DNA of 64,000 nucleotides from Scopulibacillus darangshiensis (GCF_004341035.1 NZ_SLXK01000003.1:124001-188000); one strand, 5' to 3'. Positions 43,513 to 52,916 are shown, numbered from the stretch's first letter. The notes: generated by a model from the sequence alone, not told the origin. Translations and numbers: made by a program.

Positions 43513-45147
43513 ATGATAAACTTAGGTCGTTTGTTTACTATTTCTCTTGCTGCTATCTTACCTTTTATGATTAATGATCGAGTTAAGGCTTCTACAGATG
43601 GGGTAAAAGATTCCACGAAAACAAAAATTCCAGAACCAAAGGTTGTTCAAGGGCCAAAGGCAAAAAAACTGCCTATAACGGGTGTGGTCGGAAACGGAAA
43701 TGATGAAACACCAGGTGAATGGTATGCAGGAGCGACACCGGCCAATTTAAGAGCTGATGCTCCTGTCCTATTGTTTGTTCAGGGATTGAACAGTACTGCC
43801 GACGTCTGGTGGGAAGATAATAACATGTATGATACCGCATATAATCAAGGCTACCAAACCGCTTTTGTTCAATTATATGATGCCGGCGGGACTTCGGCTA
43901 GCATGTGGAAGAATGGACAGCTTTTGTCAGAGAAGATTAAGGAAATATCTGAGCACTTTAATCACAAACCCATTACGATTGTCGCACATAGTAAAGGCGG
44001 TGTTGACAGCCAAACGGCCTTAACTTATTACGGTGCTTGGAAATATGTAGATAATGTCATAACGCTATCAGGTCCGCACCATGGTTCTGAATTGGCAAAC
44101 CTGGCTTATAGTTACTGGGCAGGCTGGCTTGCCGATATTCTTGGTTTGAAAGGTGAAGGCACATATGTCCTGCAGACCGGTTACATGGATCATTTTCGCA
44201 CGCAGACAGATGTACAGCTCCGTGTTACTGAAAATGATTATTACACGCTTGGAGGGACGGATTGGGGATCGGCGTTCTCGGCAACGTGGCTGGGAGGGCT
44301 CTATCTGTCTCGTTATGGAGCAAGTGATGGCGCTGTAAGAGTGACGAGCAGCCGGCTTCCGGAAAAAGAAGGACGTCAGGTTGCGATAGGGGACTGGAAC
44401 CATTTTAGTATTCGGACGGGTGTGACGTTTCCAGTATTCCAGGATTATTTGATGGGGGATTTGGCTGAAGAATCTGCAGAGAGATTTACCGGTAAATCCG
44501 CTGAGGCAATAGCTGGTGCCAATCGTTGGATTCATGGCGGCAAGCTTGCGGGCGCTGTAAATGAAAGCATTTCGATACCAGTGGAAGATGATGTTAAATC
44601 TCTGACAATTGATCTTTTAACAAAGCATCCATTGTCAAAAACAAAATTATTTGATTCAACTGGCAAACAGGTCAAGGCTGATATTAAAACCACCAAGACT
44701 GACAATGTATACTTCCGCGGAACCATTCACAATTTTTTTACACTCCAACACCCAAAACCCGGTAACTTGCAGCTTAAGCTTACGGCTTCACAGGATGACG
44801 CTTATCTGCTGACCGCCGACTTTGCCACTAATAAAAAAATAAAATTGCAAAAGATAGATATAAAAAGGTCCAAAAGTCTGTCAAAGGATTACAAGCTTAG
44901 CTTTCAATTGAAAGCTAACCCTAGCCGAATCGATCCTCAAACTTTGAAGGCAGCCTACCATATCACCAAGACAGGCGATCACGAACATACGAAAAGCTTT
45001 ATGGTAAGTGGAACGGCGGATCTTTCAAAAGAAATGACATTAACGGAACCCAATCAGGTTTATAATATTACCGTTGATATAGAAGGTCTCACGAATTTGG
45101 GCAACCCCTTTAAAAGGACATTTATTGATTCTGTTTATACCGAATAG
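43513..45147 (+). CDS. Secreted lipase/esterase (alpha/beta hydrolase)
   Basis: A 544-aa secreted hydrolase. The signal peptide is MINLGRLFTISLAAILPFMI ending near DRVKAST. The catalytic domain (about 65-310) has LFVQGLNSTADVWW (oxyanion region) and the nucleophile elbow AHSKGGVDS; candidate acid and histidine are in GASDGAVRV and DWNHFSIR. The C-terminal 200 residues look like two beta-sandwich modules. Lipobox absent, so it should be released. AAGGGGAGG selects the ATG at 43513. A 12-bp hairpin terminator follows. Confidence 0.85.
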   Translation: MINLGRLFTISLAAILPFMINDRVKASTDGVKDSTKTKIPEPKVVQGPKAKKLPITGVVGNGNDETPGEWYAGATPANLRADAPVLLFVQGLNSTADVWWEDNNMYDTAYNQGYQTAFVQLYDAGGTSASMWKNGQLLSEKIKEISEHFNHKPITIVAHSKGGVDSQTALTYYGAWKYVDNVITLSGPHHGSELANLAYSYWAGWLADILGLKGEGTYVLQTGYMDHFRTQTDVQLRVTENDYYTLGGTDWGSAFSATWLGGLYLSRYGASDGAVRVTSSRLPEKEGRQVAIGDWNHFSIRTGVTFPVFQDYLMGDLAEESAERFTGKSAEAIAGANRWIHGGKLAGAVNESISIPVEDDVKSLTIDLLTKHPLSKTKLFDSTGKQVKADIKTTKTDNVYFRGTIHNFFTLQHPKPGNLQLKLTASQDDAYLLTADFATNKKIKLQKIDIKRSKSLSKDYKLSFQLKANPSRIDPQTLKAAYHITKTGDHEHTKSFMVSGTADLSKEMTLTEPNQVYNITVDIEGLTNLGNPFKRTFIDSVYTE

Positions 45148-45162
45148 CGGGATGAATTTGGA

Positions 45163-45190
45163 GCGGCATGACTTTAAGAAGTCATGCCGC
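45163..45190 (+). terminator. Terminator after the lipase gene
   Basis: GCGGCATGACTT (45163-45174) pairs perfectly with AAGTCATGCCGC (45179-45190). The T tail is weak (AAATTTTA). Confidence 0.7.
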
Positions 45191-45279
45191 AAATTTTATA
45201 CTGATCGGTTAAGAGGGAAGGTTTTTTCTTCATGTTGTCGAAATATGATACTAATGTTAATTATAAAGGAGATTAAAAA

Positions 45280-45759
45280 GTGGATACTTTGATCAAACAG
45301 TATGATTGGGTTCGGCTGACGAGGGAATCATTATTTCAGTATTGTGAAACCATGACGCCTGAGGAGTACATACAGGAATTAAAAGGGTTTGGCTGGGGTT
45401 CAATCCGTAATCTCCATGCCCACGTTGCTGAATGTTATCATTATTGGCTCGGTCATTTTGCCCTGAAAAATGACATGACACCGGTGGAGCCACATCATGT
45501 TAATAATGTTCAAGAAATGCGCCAAGTATTTGAAGGGGTCAATAACCTGACCCGGGAATTTCTCCAAAAATTTGAAGGGAAGTGGGGTCTTGCCCTGACT
45601 CGTCGCCGGCATGATGAAGAAGCGACTTTTACTATACTTTGGCTCTATACACATACCATTACACATGAATTCCACCACAAAGGACAAATAGTATCAATGG
45701 GCCGACAATTGGGGCATATTCCGCCTGACACAGATCTTATCGAGCCAGTAAAAGATTAG
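45280..45759 (+). CDS. DinB family protein
   Basis: A 159-aa four-helix DinB/YfiT-fold protein. The metal histidines are in NLHAHVAECYHYW and HTITHEFHHKGQI. Members include bacillithiol transferases and uncharacterised damage-inducible proteins. The GTG at 45280 has AAAGGAG at good spacing. Confidence 0.87.
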   Translation: MDTLIKQYDWVRLTRESLFQYCETMTPEEYIQELKGFGWGSIRNLHAHVAECYHYWLGHFALKNDMTPVEPHHVNNVQEMRQVFEGVNNLTREFLQKFEGKWGLALTRRRHDEEATFTILWLYTHTITHEFHHKGQIVSMGRQLGHIPPDTDLIEPVKD

Positions 45760-45887
45760 TAAACTAATAGAAAGTCAGTGTTTGGTCCCTTATATTACGT
45801 TATAAAATGGTTTGTCGGATACAAGGCATTTCGTCTTATGATGAAAGCATGGGAAAGCCCTCGAACGACATAAAAAATTTACGAAAA

Positions 45888-45912
45888 TGAAACAATGGAT
45901 TAATCTGGCGTT
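45888..45912 (+). promoter_or_regulatory. Possible ECF-type promoter upstream of the YukJ-like gene
   Basis: TGAAAC (45888-45893) and CGTT (45909-45912) resemble extracytoplasmic-function sigma promoters such as sigma-W/sigma-M (TGAAAC-N16-CGTA). The spacer is 15 bases, one short of the usual length. Confidence 0.35.
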
Positions 45913-45973
45913 GCTATAGTTGAATGAGAACATTTTTAATGCCAAATAACAAGGACAGGAGATGATTTCTGAA

Positions 45974-46660
45974 ATGCCCGTCGAAAACTATGGTGTTTTA
46001 AAAGGGAAAGCGATAAAGTCGAAGCCCGGAAGCGATGACAGCCCCCACTATCAGGTTCTTGTTCAGGATGGAACAGAGACACTTTACCGTCTGGCGATTA
46101 ATATCAAATCACAAGCCCATCCATCCGAAGTGTTATATTTTGTCAGTGAAGATTTTAACTCGGAAGACATTACAAAATTGCCTAAATTAGAAGAAGGTTT
46201 TACACCAATCAGCAAAAATAATCCGGATATTGCCCTTGATTATGTTAAAGGAAAATTATTTGATGCTAGTAAAATGATTCCCTTGCCCGCAGACGAAAAA
46301 GGTCCCGACAATGACTTGAATGATAAAATCCAACATTATATTAAACGGGCGATCGATGAAAAAGCAGACCTTTATGCCTTTGGGGCAAGATGGGGGCCGG
46401 AACAGGATAAGAAAGATAAATATTTCGGTTTTTTGCCCGGAAATGGCATACATGACATCCATATGAACCAAGGCAATGAGGGTCAATGGAAAAACGACAA
46501 CGGGTCATGGCAAGACGGCGGCATTCTCATTTACTTTGATAAAAAAGATCAATGGATTGGCATTTTCCTAGCCTTTCAATCACAATCCTGGTGCACGGAC
46601 GAAAATGGAAATGCCACAAAACCCGTGGGAGAATGCGACCACAAGCATGATGTAAATTAA
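45974..46660 (+). CDS. yukJ: DUF2278 (YukJ-like) family protein
   Basis: A 228-aa cytoplasmic protein starting MPVENYGVLKGKAI, the YukJ family opening. It continues with HYQVLVQDG and DGGILIYF, and ends with WCTDENGNATKPVGEC. The ATG at 45974 is chosen because AGGAG abuts the alternative ATG at 45962. The function of the family is not established. Confidence 0.8.
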   Translation: MPVENYGVLKGKAIKSKPGSDDSPHYQVLVQDGTETLYRLAINIKSQAHPSEVLYFVSEDFNSEDITKLPKLEEGFTPISKNNPDIALDYVKGKLFDASKMIPLPADEKGPDNDLNDKIQHYIKRAIDEKADLYAFGARWGPEQDKKDKYFGFLPGNGIHDIHMNQGNEGQWKNDNGSWQDGGILIYFDKKDQWIGIFLAFQSQSWCTDENGNATKPVGECDHKHDVN

Positions 46661-46793
46661 ACTCGTAGTAAACAAAAAGGGAATCACAAAGGAGGATAGA
46701 CATCGGTTGATAAAAGGTCCGTTTTTTAATGGAATGGACATTAATTAAGATTTTAGGATTTTATCGGACTGTCATTCCGCTTCTCTTATTTTT

Positions 46794-47273
46794 TTAGTTT
46801 AATTCCTTTTCAATAGCTTCTTCAATTTGTTTTGGCGCCGTTTTTGGAGCGTATCGCGACACAACTTGGCCATCCCGATTCACCAAAAACTTTGTGAAAT
46901 TCCACTTTACGTTTTTGGATACAATGCCAGGTGCTTGATCAGTTAAATATTGAAATAAAGGATGCGCATCACTGCCCCGGACATCGATTTTACTGAACAT
47001 AGGAAAGGTGACACCATAGTTCAGCTGGCAAAATTGCTCTATGTCTTCATTCGAGCCGGGTTCCTGGTTCATAAATTGATTGCTTGGGAAACCCAAGATT
47101 TCAAACCCCTGATCATGATAAGTATCATATAGCTTTTGCAAACCCTCATATTGGGGTGTGAACCCGCATTTACTGGCTGTATTGACAATGAGCAGGACCT
47201 TTCCTTTATAATCAGCTAATGACTTTTCCTCACCTTGGATGGTTGTTGCTGAAAAACAGTGAACACTCACCAT
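46794..47273 (-). CDS. gpx: Glutathione peroxidase family thiol peroxidase
   Basis: A 159-aa peroxidase. The peroxidatic cysteine is Cys36 in [24 protein letters not shown] and KWNFTKFLV are the other family motifs, with the catalytic Gln and Trp. Bacterial members are cysteine enzymes that use thioredoxin. GGAGG lies before the ATG at 47273. Confidence 0.94.
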   Translation of the reverse strand: MVSVHCFSATTIQGEEKSLADYKGKVLLIVNTASKCGFTPQYEGLQKLYDTYHDQGFEILGFPSNQFMNQEPGSNEDIEQFCQLNYGVTFPMFSKIDVRGSDAHPLFQYLTDQAPGIVSKNVKWNFTKFLVNRDGQVVSRYAPKTAPKQIEEAIEKELN

Positions 47274-47354
47274 GGATCGCCTCCGTTCTTTGCTAGAAAC
47301 ATAGCACCAATTCAGGGTTGTGTCAAAAGTTATCTCGTAATTTAAGTCAAAATC

Positions 47355-47383
47355 TTGACAACAATAATGGAGCCGGTTAGAAT
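47355..47383 (+). promoter_or_regulatory. Sigma-A promoter upstream of the SAM riboswitch
   Basis: A perfect TTGACA (47355-47360) and TAGAAT (47378-47383) are 17 bases apart, giving a transcript that starts just before the riboswitch. Confidence 0.75.
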
Positions 47384-47416
47384 TATTTAATAATTACAAA
47401 GTGCGAACAGAAAAAT

Positions 47417-47525
47417 CTCTTATCCAGAGAGGTGGAGGGACTGGCCCTGTGAAACCTCAGCAACCGCAGTCAGGTGGACTGCATGGTGCTAATTCCGTCA
47501 GAGTATGACTCTGAAAAGATAAGAG
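47417..47525 (+). promoter_or_regulatory. SAM-I (S-box) riboswitch
   Basis: Stem P1 is CTCTTATC (47417-47424) with GATAAGAG (47518-47525). The S-box core is clear: CCAGAGAGGTGGAGGGACTG, then GGCCCTGTGAAACCTCAGCA, and GGTGCTAATTCC. A promoter lies before it and an attenuator terminator after it. High SAM should stop transcription of the downstream gene. Confidence 0.95.
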
Positions 47526-47546
47526 GAGGATCTTTCTTAAATGAAG

Positions 47547-47570
47547 CCTCTTCTTAGGAAGAGGTTTTTC
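47547..47570 (+). terminator. SAM-controlled terminator
   Basis: CCTCTTC (47547-47553) pairs with GAAGAGG (47558-47564), followed by five T residues. The 3' strand of riboswitch P1 (AAGAGG) can pair with CCTCTT instead, giving the expected antiterminator. Confidence 0.9.
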
Positions 47571-47595
47571 TTTATCCAAAGGAGGATCCAAGCTG

Positions 47596-47928
47596 GTGGA
47601 AGATAAGAAAGCAAAAATCAGAGAAACATGGTTGAATGACCGTTTGGACTTATATTTATACGCCAAGAAAATTGGAGACCAAGATTGGCAAAATGATCTA
47701 TTGAAACAATTGCATGAAGCGGAAACATCGATAACCAAGGCCATTCAGGCTGATATGGAATATCATTTGTGGGATGAATTCGACCGGATCAACAAACAGC
47801 TGCTGACTATTTATCAACAGTTACAAAAAGAAGAACGTCAATTTGAAATAGAACAATTAAAAGAGAAAGCATGGCAGTTAAAAAATGCCCGTATTAAAAT
47901 ATCAAAGCAAATTGGGGAACTGGGGTAG
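47596..47928 (+). CDS. Unknown helical protein under SAM riboswitch control
   Basis: A 110-aa, highly charged protein with strong coiled-coil character (QLLTIYQQLQKEERQFEIEQ). GTG start at 47596 with GGAGGA 9 bases upstream. No membrane segment and no methionine- or cysteine-pathway motif. It is the first and probably only gene after the S-box terminator, since the next gene is 64 bases on with its own site. I do not recognise it; a role in methionine or SAM physiology is inferred only from the riboswitch. Confidence 0.7.
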   Translation: MEDKKAKIRETWLNDRLDLYLYAKKIGDQDWQNDLLKQLHEAETSITKAIQADMEYHLWDEFDRINKQLLTIYQQLQKEERQFEIEQLKEKAWQLKNARIKISKQIGELG

Positions 47929-47992
47929 CCCAAAATATAAATTTAAGTATTGGTGAATAATAAAATCATAACTTAAGAAAGGTGTGATTTTA

Positions 47993-48313
47993 TTGGTTAA
48001 ACTGTTCATAAATGCAACGGCCGCCATCCTTTTGTCGGCGATGATGCTTAGCGTGGCCCCGGTGCAAGCCAAAGAGACGAATCATCCTGGGAAGTCCCCA
48101 ACCCAGCTGACAGAACAACAGAAAAAGGAAATATCAGCACTGCATCAGGAGATGCTGGAGAAACGGAAAGAAATTATCAAGAAATATGTTGAATTTGGTG
48201 TGATACCGCAAGAAAAAGGGGACAAAATCATTAAACACTTAGAAAAGCGCCAGAGCAAAATGGCGCAAAACGGTTTTATCCCTAAATGGCATAAGCATCA
48301 TCATTGCCGATAG
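47993..48313 (+). CDS. yckD: YckD-like secreted protein (DUF2680)
   Basis: A 106-aa exported protein: signal peptide ending in VAPVQAKE, then LTEQQKKEISALHQEMLEKR and IIKKYVEFGVIPQEKGD, which match the DUF2680/YckD pattern. The C-terminus is histidine-rich (WHKHHHCR). The TTG at 47993 follows AAAGGTGTG. A 14-bp hairpin terminator starts 6 bases after the stop. Function unknown. Confidence 0.82.
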   Translation: MVKLFINATAAILLSAMMLSVAPVQAKETNHPGKSPTQLTEQQKKEISALHQEMLEKRKEIIKKYVEFGVIPQEKGDKIIKHLEKRQSKMAQNGFIPKWHKHHHCR

Positions 48314-48318
48314 ATAGA

Positions 48319-48360
48319 GGGCCAGGACTGGGACTATATACCCAGTCCTGGCCCCTTTTA
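48319..48360 (+). terminator. Terminator after the yckD-like gene
   Basis: GGGCCAGGACTGGG (48319-48332) pairs perfectly with CCCAGTCCTGGCCC (48341-48354), followed by TTTTA. Its strength argues that the M3 peptidase starts downstream and not in the long frame passing through the hairpin. Confidence 0.85.
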
Positions 48361-48435
48361 AAGGAAATAGATGGAATGATGGCGAATACATATATTGAAG
48401 GATGCAGTTTCAGGTTTATAAAAGGGGGAAAAGTT

Positions 48436-50130
48436 TTGAAGACATTTTATACCGAAAAATTAGACTTCCGGAATTCAGAAGTCATTGAGAAAGAATTTAA
48501 GATTTTGTTGGATGCGAAAATTGACTCAGCTGAAGAGCTGGAGAACTGGCTTCGGCAGCAATCAAAGCTGTATGATGCCCTGCAGGAAGGATTGAACGGC
48601 CATTATATTCAATTTCAATGCCAAAGTGACAGCGAAAATGCTAAGGCGGCTTACGAGCATGACCAGCAGAGTATTCAGCCGTTATTTAAGAAGTATAAAG
48701 CATTATTGGATGAAAAATTTTATCAATCACCATACAGGCTAGAGCTTGATCAGAGCTATTATGGCCTGTTAAATCAGCGAATAAAAAATGCCATGGATCT
48801 TTTCAGACAGGAGAACATTGCGCTTGAAATTAAGGAGGACCGGCTGAGTACGAATTATTTTGAGCATACCGGAAGTTTGACCGTTGAATGGGAAGGGAAA
48901 GAAAAGCCGCTGAGTCAGATTTATCCCTATCTCCAAGATAGCGATCGTTCTATTCGCCAAAAGGCGATGACAGCGATTTTTGAAAAAATGGAAACGAAAT
49001 CTGATCAGCTGCAGACCATTTTAAGTGAACTGATTCAAATCCGGCAGAAGAAGGCCGAAAACGCGGGGTTAGCCAATTTTAGAGATTATATGTTCAAGAA
49101 ATATGAAAGATTTGATTACACACCGGAAGATTGCAAGGAATTGGCAGAATCCGTACGTAAATATGTTGTTCCCTTAAAAGAAGAGATTGAAAGAAAGCAG
49201 AAAGAGCGGCTGAATGTTGATACATATCGGCCATGGGACATGAGAGGCGTCCCCGCTGACAAAAAACCATTAAAACCTTTTGAAAACGTCGATAGGCTAA
49301 TAACGGGTGTGGCAGCCATTTTTGGGAACCTGGATCCCCGGTTTGCAGGCCTTCTTGGGGCTATGAATGACAAAGGGATGTTGGATTTGGAAAGCCGAAA
49401 AGGAAAAGCGCCTGGCGGATTTTGTGAGTCACTCCCACTGTCAGGCCACTCTTTTATTTTTATGAATGCCGCGGGCACACAATATGATGTGGCAACTCTG
49501 CTTCATGAAATGGGCCACTGTATCCATGATTATTTGAAAAAGGATATCATACCAAGTCAGTATAAGGACATTCCTATGGAATCAGCAGAACTCGCCAGTA
49601 TGTCAATGGAATTAATGACAATGGATCGCTGGGATGAGTTTTACAGTAACCCGGAAGAATTGATCCAAGCCAAGAAGGATCAACTTGAAGACATTATCCG
49701 CTTCTTGCCTCATGGTGTGATCATTGATCAGTTCCAGCATTGGCTTTATGAACATCCGGAACATACCGCAACAGAGAGAAGCCAGAAGTATAAAGAGTTA
49801 ACCGAACGCTTTGATTCAAGTTTTACCGATTGGTCGGGCTATGAGGATTGGATGGCAAATCACTGGCAGGCTGTTCTGCACATTTTTGAAGTGCCTTTTT
49901 ATTATATTGAATACGTAATAGCTCAGCTCGGTGCCGTTCAGATGTATAAACAATACAAGGAAAATCCTGAACAAGCCGTTGAAAACTACAAAAAGGCTTT
50001 GAGTCTCGGAAGCACAAAATCATTGACTGAAGTCTATGAGGCAGCAGGGATCCGCTTTGACTTTTCGGGAGATACAATAAAGGAATTAATGGCTTTTGTG
50101 GCACAAGAGCTGGATGAACTGGAAAACTAG
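48436..50130 (+). CDS. M3 family oligoendopeptidase (PepF-like)
   Basis: A 564-aa zinc metallopeptidase of the thimet oligopeptidase family. The HExxH zinc site is at about 357-361 in LLHEMGHCIHDYL, and the third ligand glutamate is in MESAELASMSME. It degrades short peptides in the cytosol. The TTG at 48436 has AAGGGGG 7 bases before it and gives the family length; the open frame upstream crosses a terminator and is rejected. Confidence 0.92.
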   Translation: MKTFYTEKLDFRNSEVIEKEFKILLDAKIDSAEELENWLRQQSKLYDALQEGLNGHYIQFQCQSDSENAKAAYEHDQQSIQPLFKKYKALLDEKFYQSPYRLELDQSYYGLLNQRIKNAMDLFRQENIALEIKEDRLSTNYFEHTGSLTVEWEGKEKPLSQIYPYLQDSDRSIRQKAMTAIFEKMETKSDQLQTILSELIQIRQKKAENAGLANFRDYMFKKYERFDYTPEDCKELAESVRKYVVPLKEEIERKQKERLNVDTYRPWDMRGVPADKKPLKPFENVDRLITGVAAIFGNLDPRFAGLLGAMNDKGMLDLESRKGKAPGGFCESLPLSGHSFIFMNAAGTQYDVATLLHEMGHCIHDYLKKDIIPSQYKDIPMESAELASMSMELMTMDRWDEFYSNPEELIQAKKDQLEDIIRFLPHGVIIDQFQHWLYEHPEHTATERSQKYKELTERFDSSFTDWSGYEDWMANHWQAVLHIFEVPFYYIEYVIAQLGAVQMYKQYKENPEQAVENYKKALSLGSTKSLTEVYEAAGIRFDFSGDTIKELMAFVAQELDELEN

Positions 50131-50148
50131 ATAATGGGGGCGGGGTAT

Positions 50149-50706
50149 ATGGAAGATACAAAATTACTTATGATAACCGCGAGGGATGGCTTCAGTCCGC
50201 AAGTCGGCAGGTTGGTATCAATGATGAATTATGCCAGGTTTACAACCTTGCAAATGGTGGAAGGGCTAAGTGTTGAAGAGCTCGATTTCTTGCTTGATGA
50301 TGCGGGGAACACAATCGGGATGCTGCTTGCGCATATGGCTGCGGTTGAAAGAGCTTATCAGATCTTGACCTTCGAGAAACGGGATCTAAATGACGATGAT
50401 GAAAAGGAAATTGGATTGCCTCTGTTTTTAGGTCAAAAGGCAAGAGAAGAGATTAAAGGAAAAGAGCTGGATTATTATTTGCAAAAATTGGAGGCTGTCA
50501 GGGAAAAGACTTTGGCAGGTTTCAAAGAACGTGACGATGACTGGCTTGAAGAAATGACCCCGTTCTGGGAAGATCTCCCCGCCAACAACTATTTCAAATG
50601 GTTCCATGTCTTTGAAGATGAGATTAATCATCGGGGCCAAATAAGATGGATATGCAAAAGGCTGCCTAATTTAGAAGGAAAAGTCTCCGCGGAAGTATCG
50701 GAATAA
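50149..50706 (+). CDS. DinB superfamily protein (DUF664-like)
   Basis: A 185-aa four-helix protein. MLLAHMAAVERAYQ and FEDEINHRGQIRWI carry the histidines usual in DinB/DUF664 proteins. The ATG at 50149 follows GGGGGCGGGG; an ATG at 50134 is less likely. It starts 18 bases after the M3 peptidase and is probably co-transcribed. Unrelated in detail to the DinB protein at 45280. Confidence 0.8.
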   Translation: MEDTKLLMITARDGFSPQVGRLVSMMNYARFTTLQMVEGLSVEELDFLLDDAGNTIGMLLAHMAAVERAYQILTFEKRDLNDDDEKEIGLPLFLGQKAREEIKGKELDYYLQKLEAVREKTLAGFKERDDDWLEEMTPFWEDLPANNYFKWFHVFEDEINHRGQIRWICKRLPNLEGKVSAEVSE

Positions 50707-50804
50707 AAAAGGAAGAGGATCATCAAATGAAGAATGGTAGAAGGCACTCGTGTTTGGTGTCTTCTTTTAGTTAACAATAAAAAGATTATGTAAAGTGGAT
50801 AAGC

Positions 50805-50975
50805 ATGTGGCATAATTGGGAAAAGCCTTGGCAAGAGAGTTTCCGTCAAGCGTGGTTATCGTATTGCAGCGGCTCAGTTCCTATCGGGGCAGTTATTGTT
50901 AACGGTAAAGGGGAGGAGATGATATTTTGGAGAAAAACAATAACTTTCCGCGTAATTCCTAGTGAGTGCGTATAA
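50805..50975 (+). pseudogene. Nucleoside deaminase remnant
   Basis: The frame from ATG 50805 reads WEKPWQESFRQAWLSYCSGS and VPIGAVIVNGKGE, the N-terminus of a CMP/dCMP-type nucleoside (tRNA adenosine) deaminase. After that it loses similarity and stops at 50975. The catalytic HAE and PCxxC zinc motifs are absent, so the gene is truncated to about a third. The rest of the 360-base gap (50707-51066) shows nothing. Confidence 0.75.
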
Positions 50976-51066
50976 ATCCCCAGACGAATTCAATAAAGAA
51001 TTTAATTTTGATTAATGATTGGATTGCAGACGGCATATATATGACCTATGGACAAGGATAGGTGAT

Positions 51067-52599
51067 ATGATGCCAAAGCAATCCCTTTTAAAAGGAACAC
51101 TGATTTTAACAATATCGTCGCTGTTTATAAAAATCATAGGATTTGTGAATGGTATCGTCATGTCGAGGACGCTTGGCTCTGAAGGCATTGGCCTAATTAT
51201 GATGGCGATGCCTGGCATCGGCTTAATTTTAACTTTAACAACATTAGGTCTGCCGGTTGCGATTTCCAAGGTCGTAGCGGAATTGGACTCAAAAAATGAT
51301 CACCGCGGTATTGTGAAAACGATGACGATTTCACTGACGCTTACGACGGCGTTAAGTGTCTTGTTATCGATCGCCGCATTTTTCGGATCAAAAATCTATG
51401 CTTCTTACTTTCTCACGGACCAACGGGCTTATTATGCTCTGATCGCTTTCATTCCCATGATCCCGATTATCGGTATTGCTGCCGTAATTAAGGGGTATTT
51501 TCGCGGCAAACAGAACATGACACCGATCGCTGTGTCCGATGTTGTGGAACAGATCATTCATGCGGCACTGCTTTACACTGTGATGATGCATTTAATGCCT
51601 TACGGGGTTAAAATAGCCGCTGTCGGCGCGATTTTGTGCAGCATTACAGGTGAAGCTGTATCACTGTTATATCTATTATTCCGTATTAATAGGGAGAAAA
51701 TAAAAAAGCAGGAAAGGAAGAAGCCATTTTCCCAATCCAACGAAAAAGGAAAGGGTATTTTTCTGGATTTATTAAGGACAGGCATTCCGACAACGACGAA
51801 CGAGTTTATCCACTCTGTGATAAATATCTTTGAGCCAGTCATAATTACCCAAAGCCTGGCAGTATCAGGGGTTGCAAGTAGTGTGGCAACCAAACAATAC
51901 GGTGAGTTGTTGGGGTATGCGTTTCCGCTGTTATTCCTGCCTACTTTTATTCTTCATTCGCTTTCAATATCGCTGGTTCCGTCTGTAAGTGAAGCGAATG
52001 CAAAGAACAATACGGCCGTTATTCACCGCCAAATCAATCAAGCTTTGCGGCTTGCCTTAATTGTCGGGGTACCGTGGACCATTATCGCCTACTTGTTTGC
52101 GACCAACCTGACAACTGTCATTTATCATTCGCCTGAGGCGGGTGTTTACTTGAAAATAATGGCGCCGTTTTTCCTATTGCATTATTTCCAAATCCCCTTG
52201 GAATCGATCCTTATCGGGCTAGGGAAGGCCAATATTGCCCTTATCAATGATGTTTTGCCGACCATTGTGTCGCTTGCCTCAATCTATTGGCTCGCATCAA
52301 ATCCGGAACTAGGAATAAAAGGTGTTGCCCTGGCCTTTAGCGCCAGCGTCATACTCGGGACAGCTTTGAACTTTCTAACCGTCTCTAAGCTGGTTGGTTT
52401 TAATCTCTATATCTCTGATTTGGTTAAAGTGATTTTGGCAGGGATTGTTATGGGCTTCGGAGCCATAACATCTTACCAATATTTCGGCGGTCAATACAGC
52501 AGTCCGTATCTGCCTTTAATTCTGACGTTGTCAATTTCATTAATGATCTATCTTCTTCTTTTGTACAGTTTTAGGGTTCTTAATTTTAAGAGAGTCTAG
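51067..52599 (+). CDS. spoVB: SpoVB-like polysaccharide/lipid flippase (MOP superfamily)
   Basis: A 510-aa membrane protein with about 14 hydrophobic segments. KGTLILTISSLFIKIIGFVN and MPGIGLILTLTTLGLPVAIS resemble SpoVB and related oligosaccharide/lipid II flippases. SpoVB is needed for spore cortex synthesis. Several paralogues exist in Bacillus (YtgP, YabM, SpoVB), so the symbol is tentative. AGGATAGGTG lies before the ATG at 51067. It ends 4 bases into the convergent gene. Confidence 0.8.
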   Translation: MMPKQSLLKGTLILTISSLFIKIIGFVNGIVMSRTLGSEGIGLIMMAMPGIGLILTLTTLGLPVAISKVVAELDSKNDHRGIVKTMTISLTLTTALSVLLSIAAFFGSKIYASYFLTDQRAYYALIAFIPMIPIIGIAAVIKGYFRGKQNMTPIAVSDVVEQIIHAALLYTVMMHLMPYGVKIAAVGAILCSITGEAVSLLYLLFRINREKIKKQERKKPFSQSNEKGKGIFLDLLRTGIPTTTNEFIHSVINIFEPVIITQSLAVSGVASSVATKQYGELLGYAFPLLFLPTFILHSLSISLVPSVSEANAKNNTAVIHRQINQALRLALIVGVPWTIIAYLFATNLTTVIYHSPEAGVYLKIMAPFFLLHYFQIPLESILIGLGKANIALINDVLPTIVSLASIYWLASNPELGIKGVALAFSASVILGTALNFLTVSKLVGFNLYISDLVKVILAGIVMGFGAITSYQYFGGQYSSPYLPLILTLSISLMIYLLLLYSFRVLNFKRV

Positions 52600-52778
52600 C
52601 TAGAAGCCTCCCGCAATTTCCGCCTTAGTTCCTTTAATTCGCTTTCAATATTATCAAGAACTTTTTCAGTCGGTTTGGCGTTGCCGCCGACTGATTGGAG
52701 TTTTTCAATATCACTTTGCACACGTACATAATCAGCCTTTAAGTCCGTGATCCGCTGTTCGATTTCTTCTCTTTTCAT
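52596..52778 (-). CDS. SE1832 family small protein
   Basis: A 60-aa helical protein: MKREEIEQRITDLKADYVRV followed by QSDIEKLQS and a C-terminal helix ELKELRRKL. This matches the short SE1832-type proteins of Bacillales. GAGGTGATAGCT lies before the ATG at 52778; the upstream extension is rejected. Function unknown. Confidence 0.75.
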   Translation of the reverse strand: MKREEIEQRITDLKADYVRVQSDIEKLQSVGGNAKPTEKVLDNIESELKELRRKLREASS

Positions 52779-52916
52779 AGCTATCACCTCAGGAATTGTA
52801 TTTTCTTCTATTTTAGCGAAAATGGGCGTCATACCCCAATGATATGCTGATCCCCATTACTTTCCTCCCCAATCTGCATATGTAAATCCAGGCATGTTGA
52901 ATTTTAAAGAACATTG

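Noticed and set aside
46690-46745. AAAGGAGG followed by a 13-codon TTG frame
   Set aside because: The ribosome site is strong but the peptide is tiny and the region is probably the 3' end and terminator of neighbouring genes.
48304-48435. Upstream extension of the M3 peptidase frame
   Set aside because: It overlaps the YckD-like gene and crosses a 14-bp terminator; the TTG at 48436 has a good site and gives the family length.
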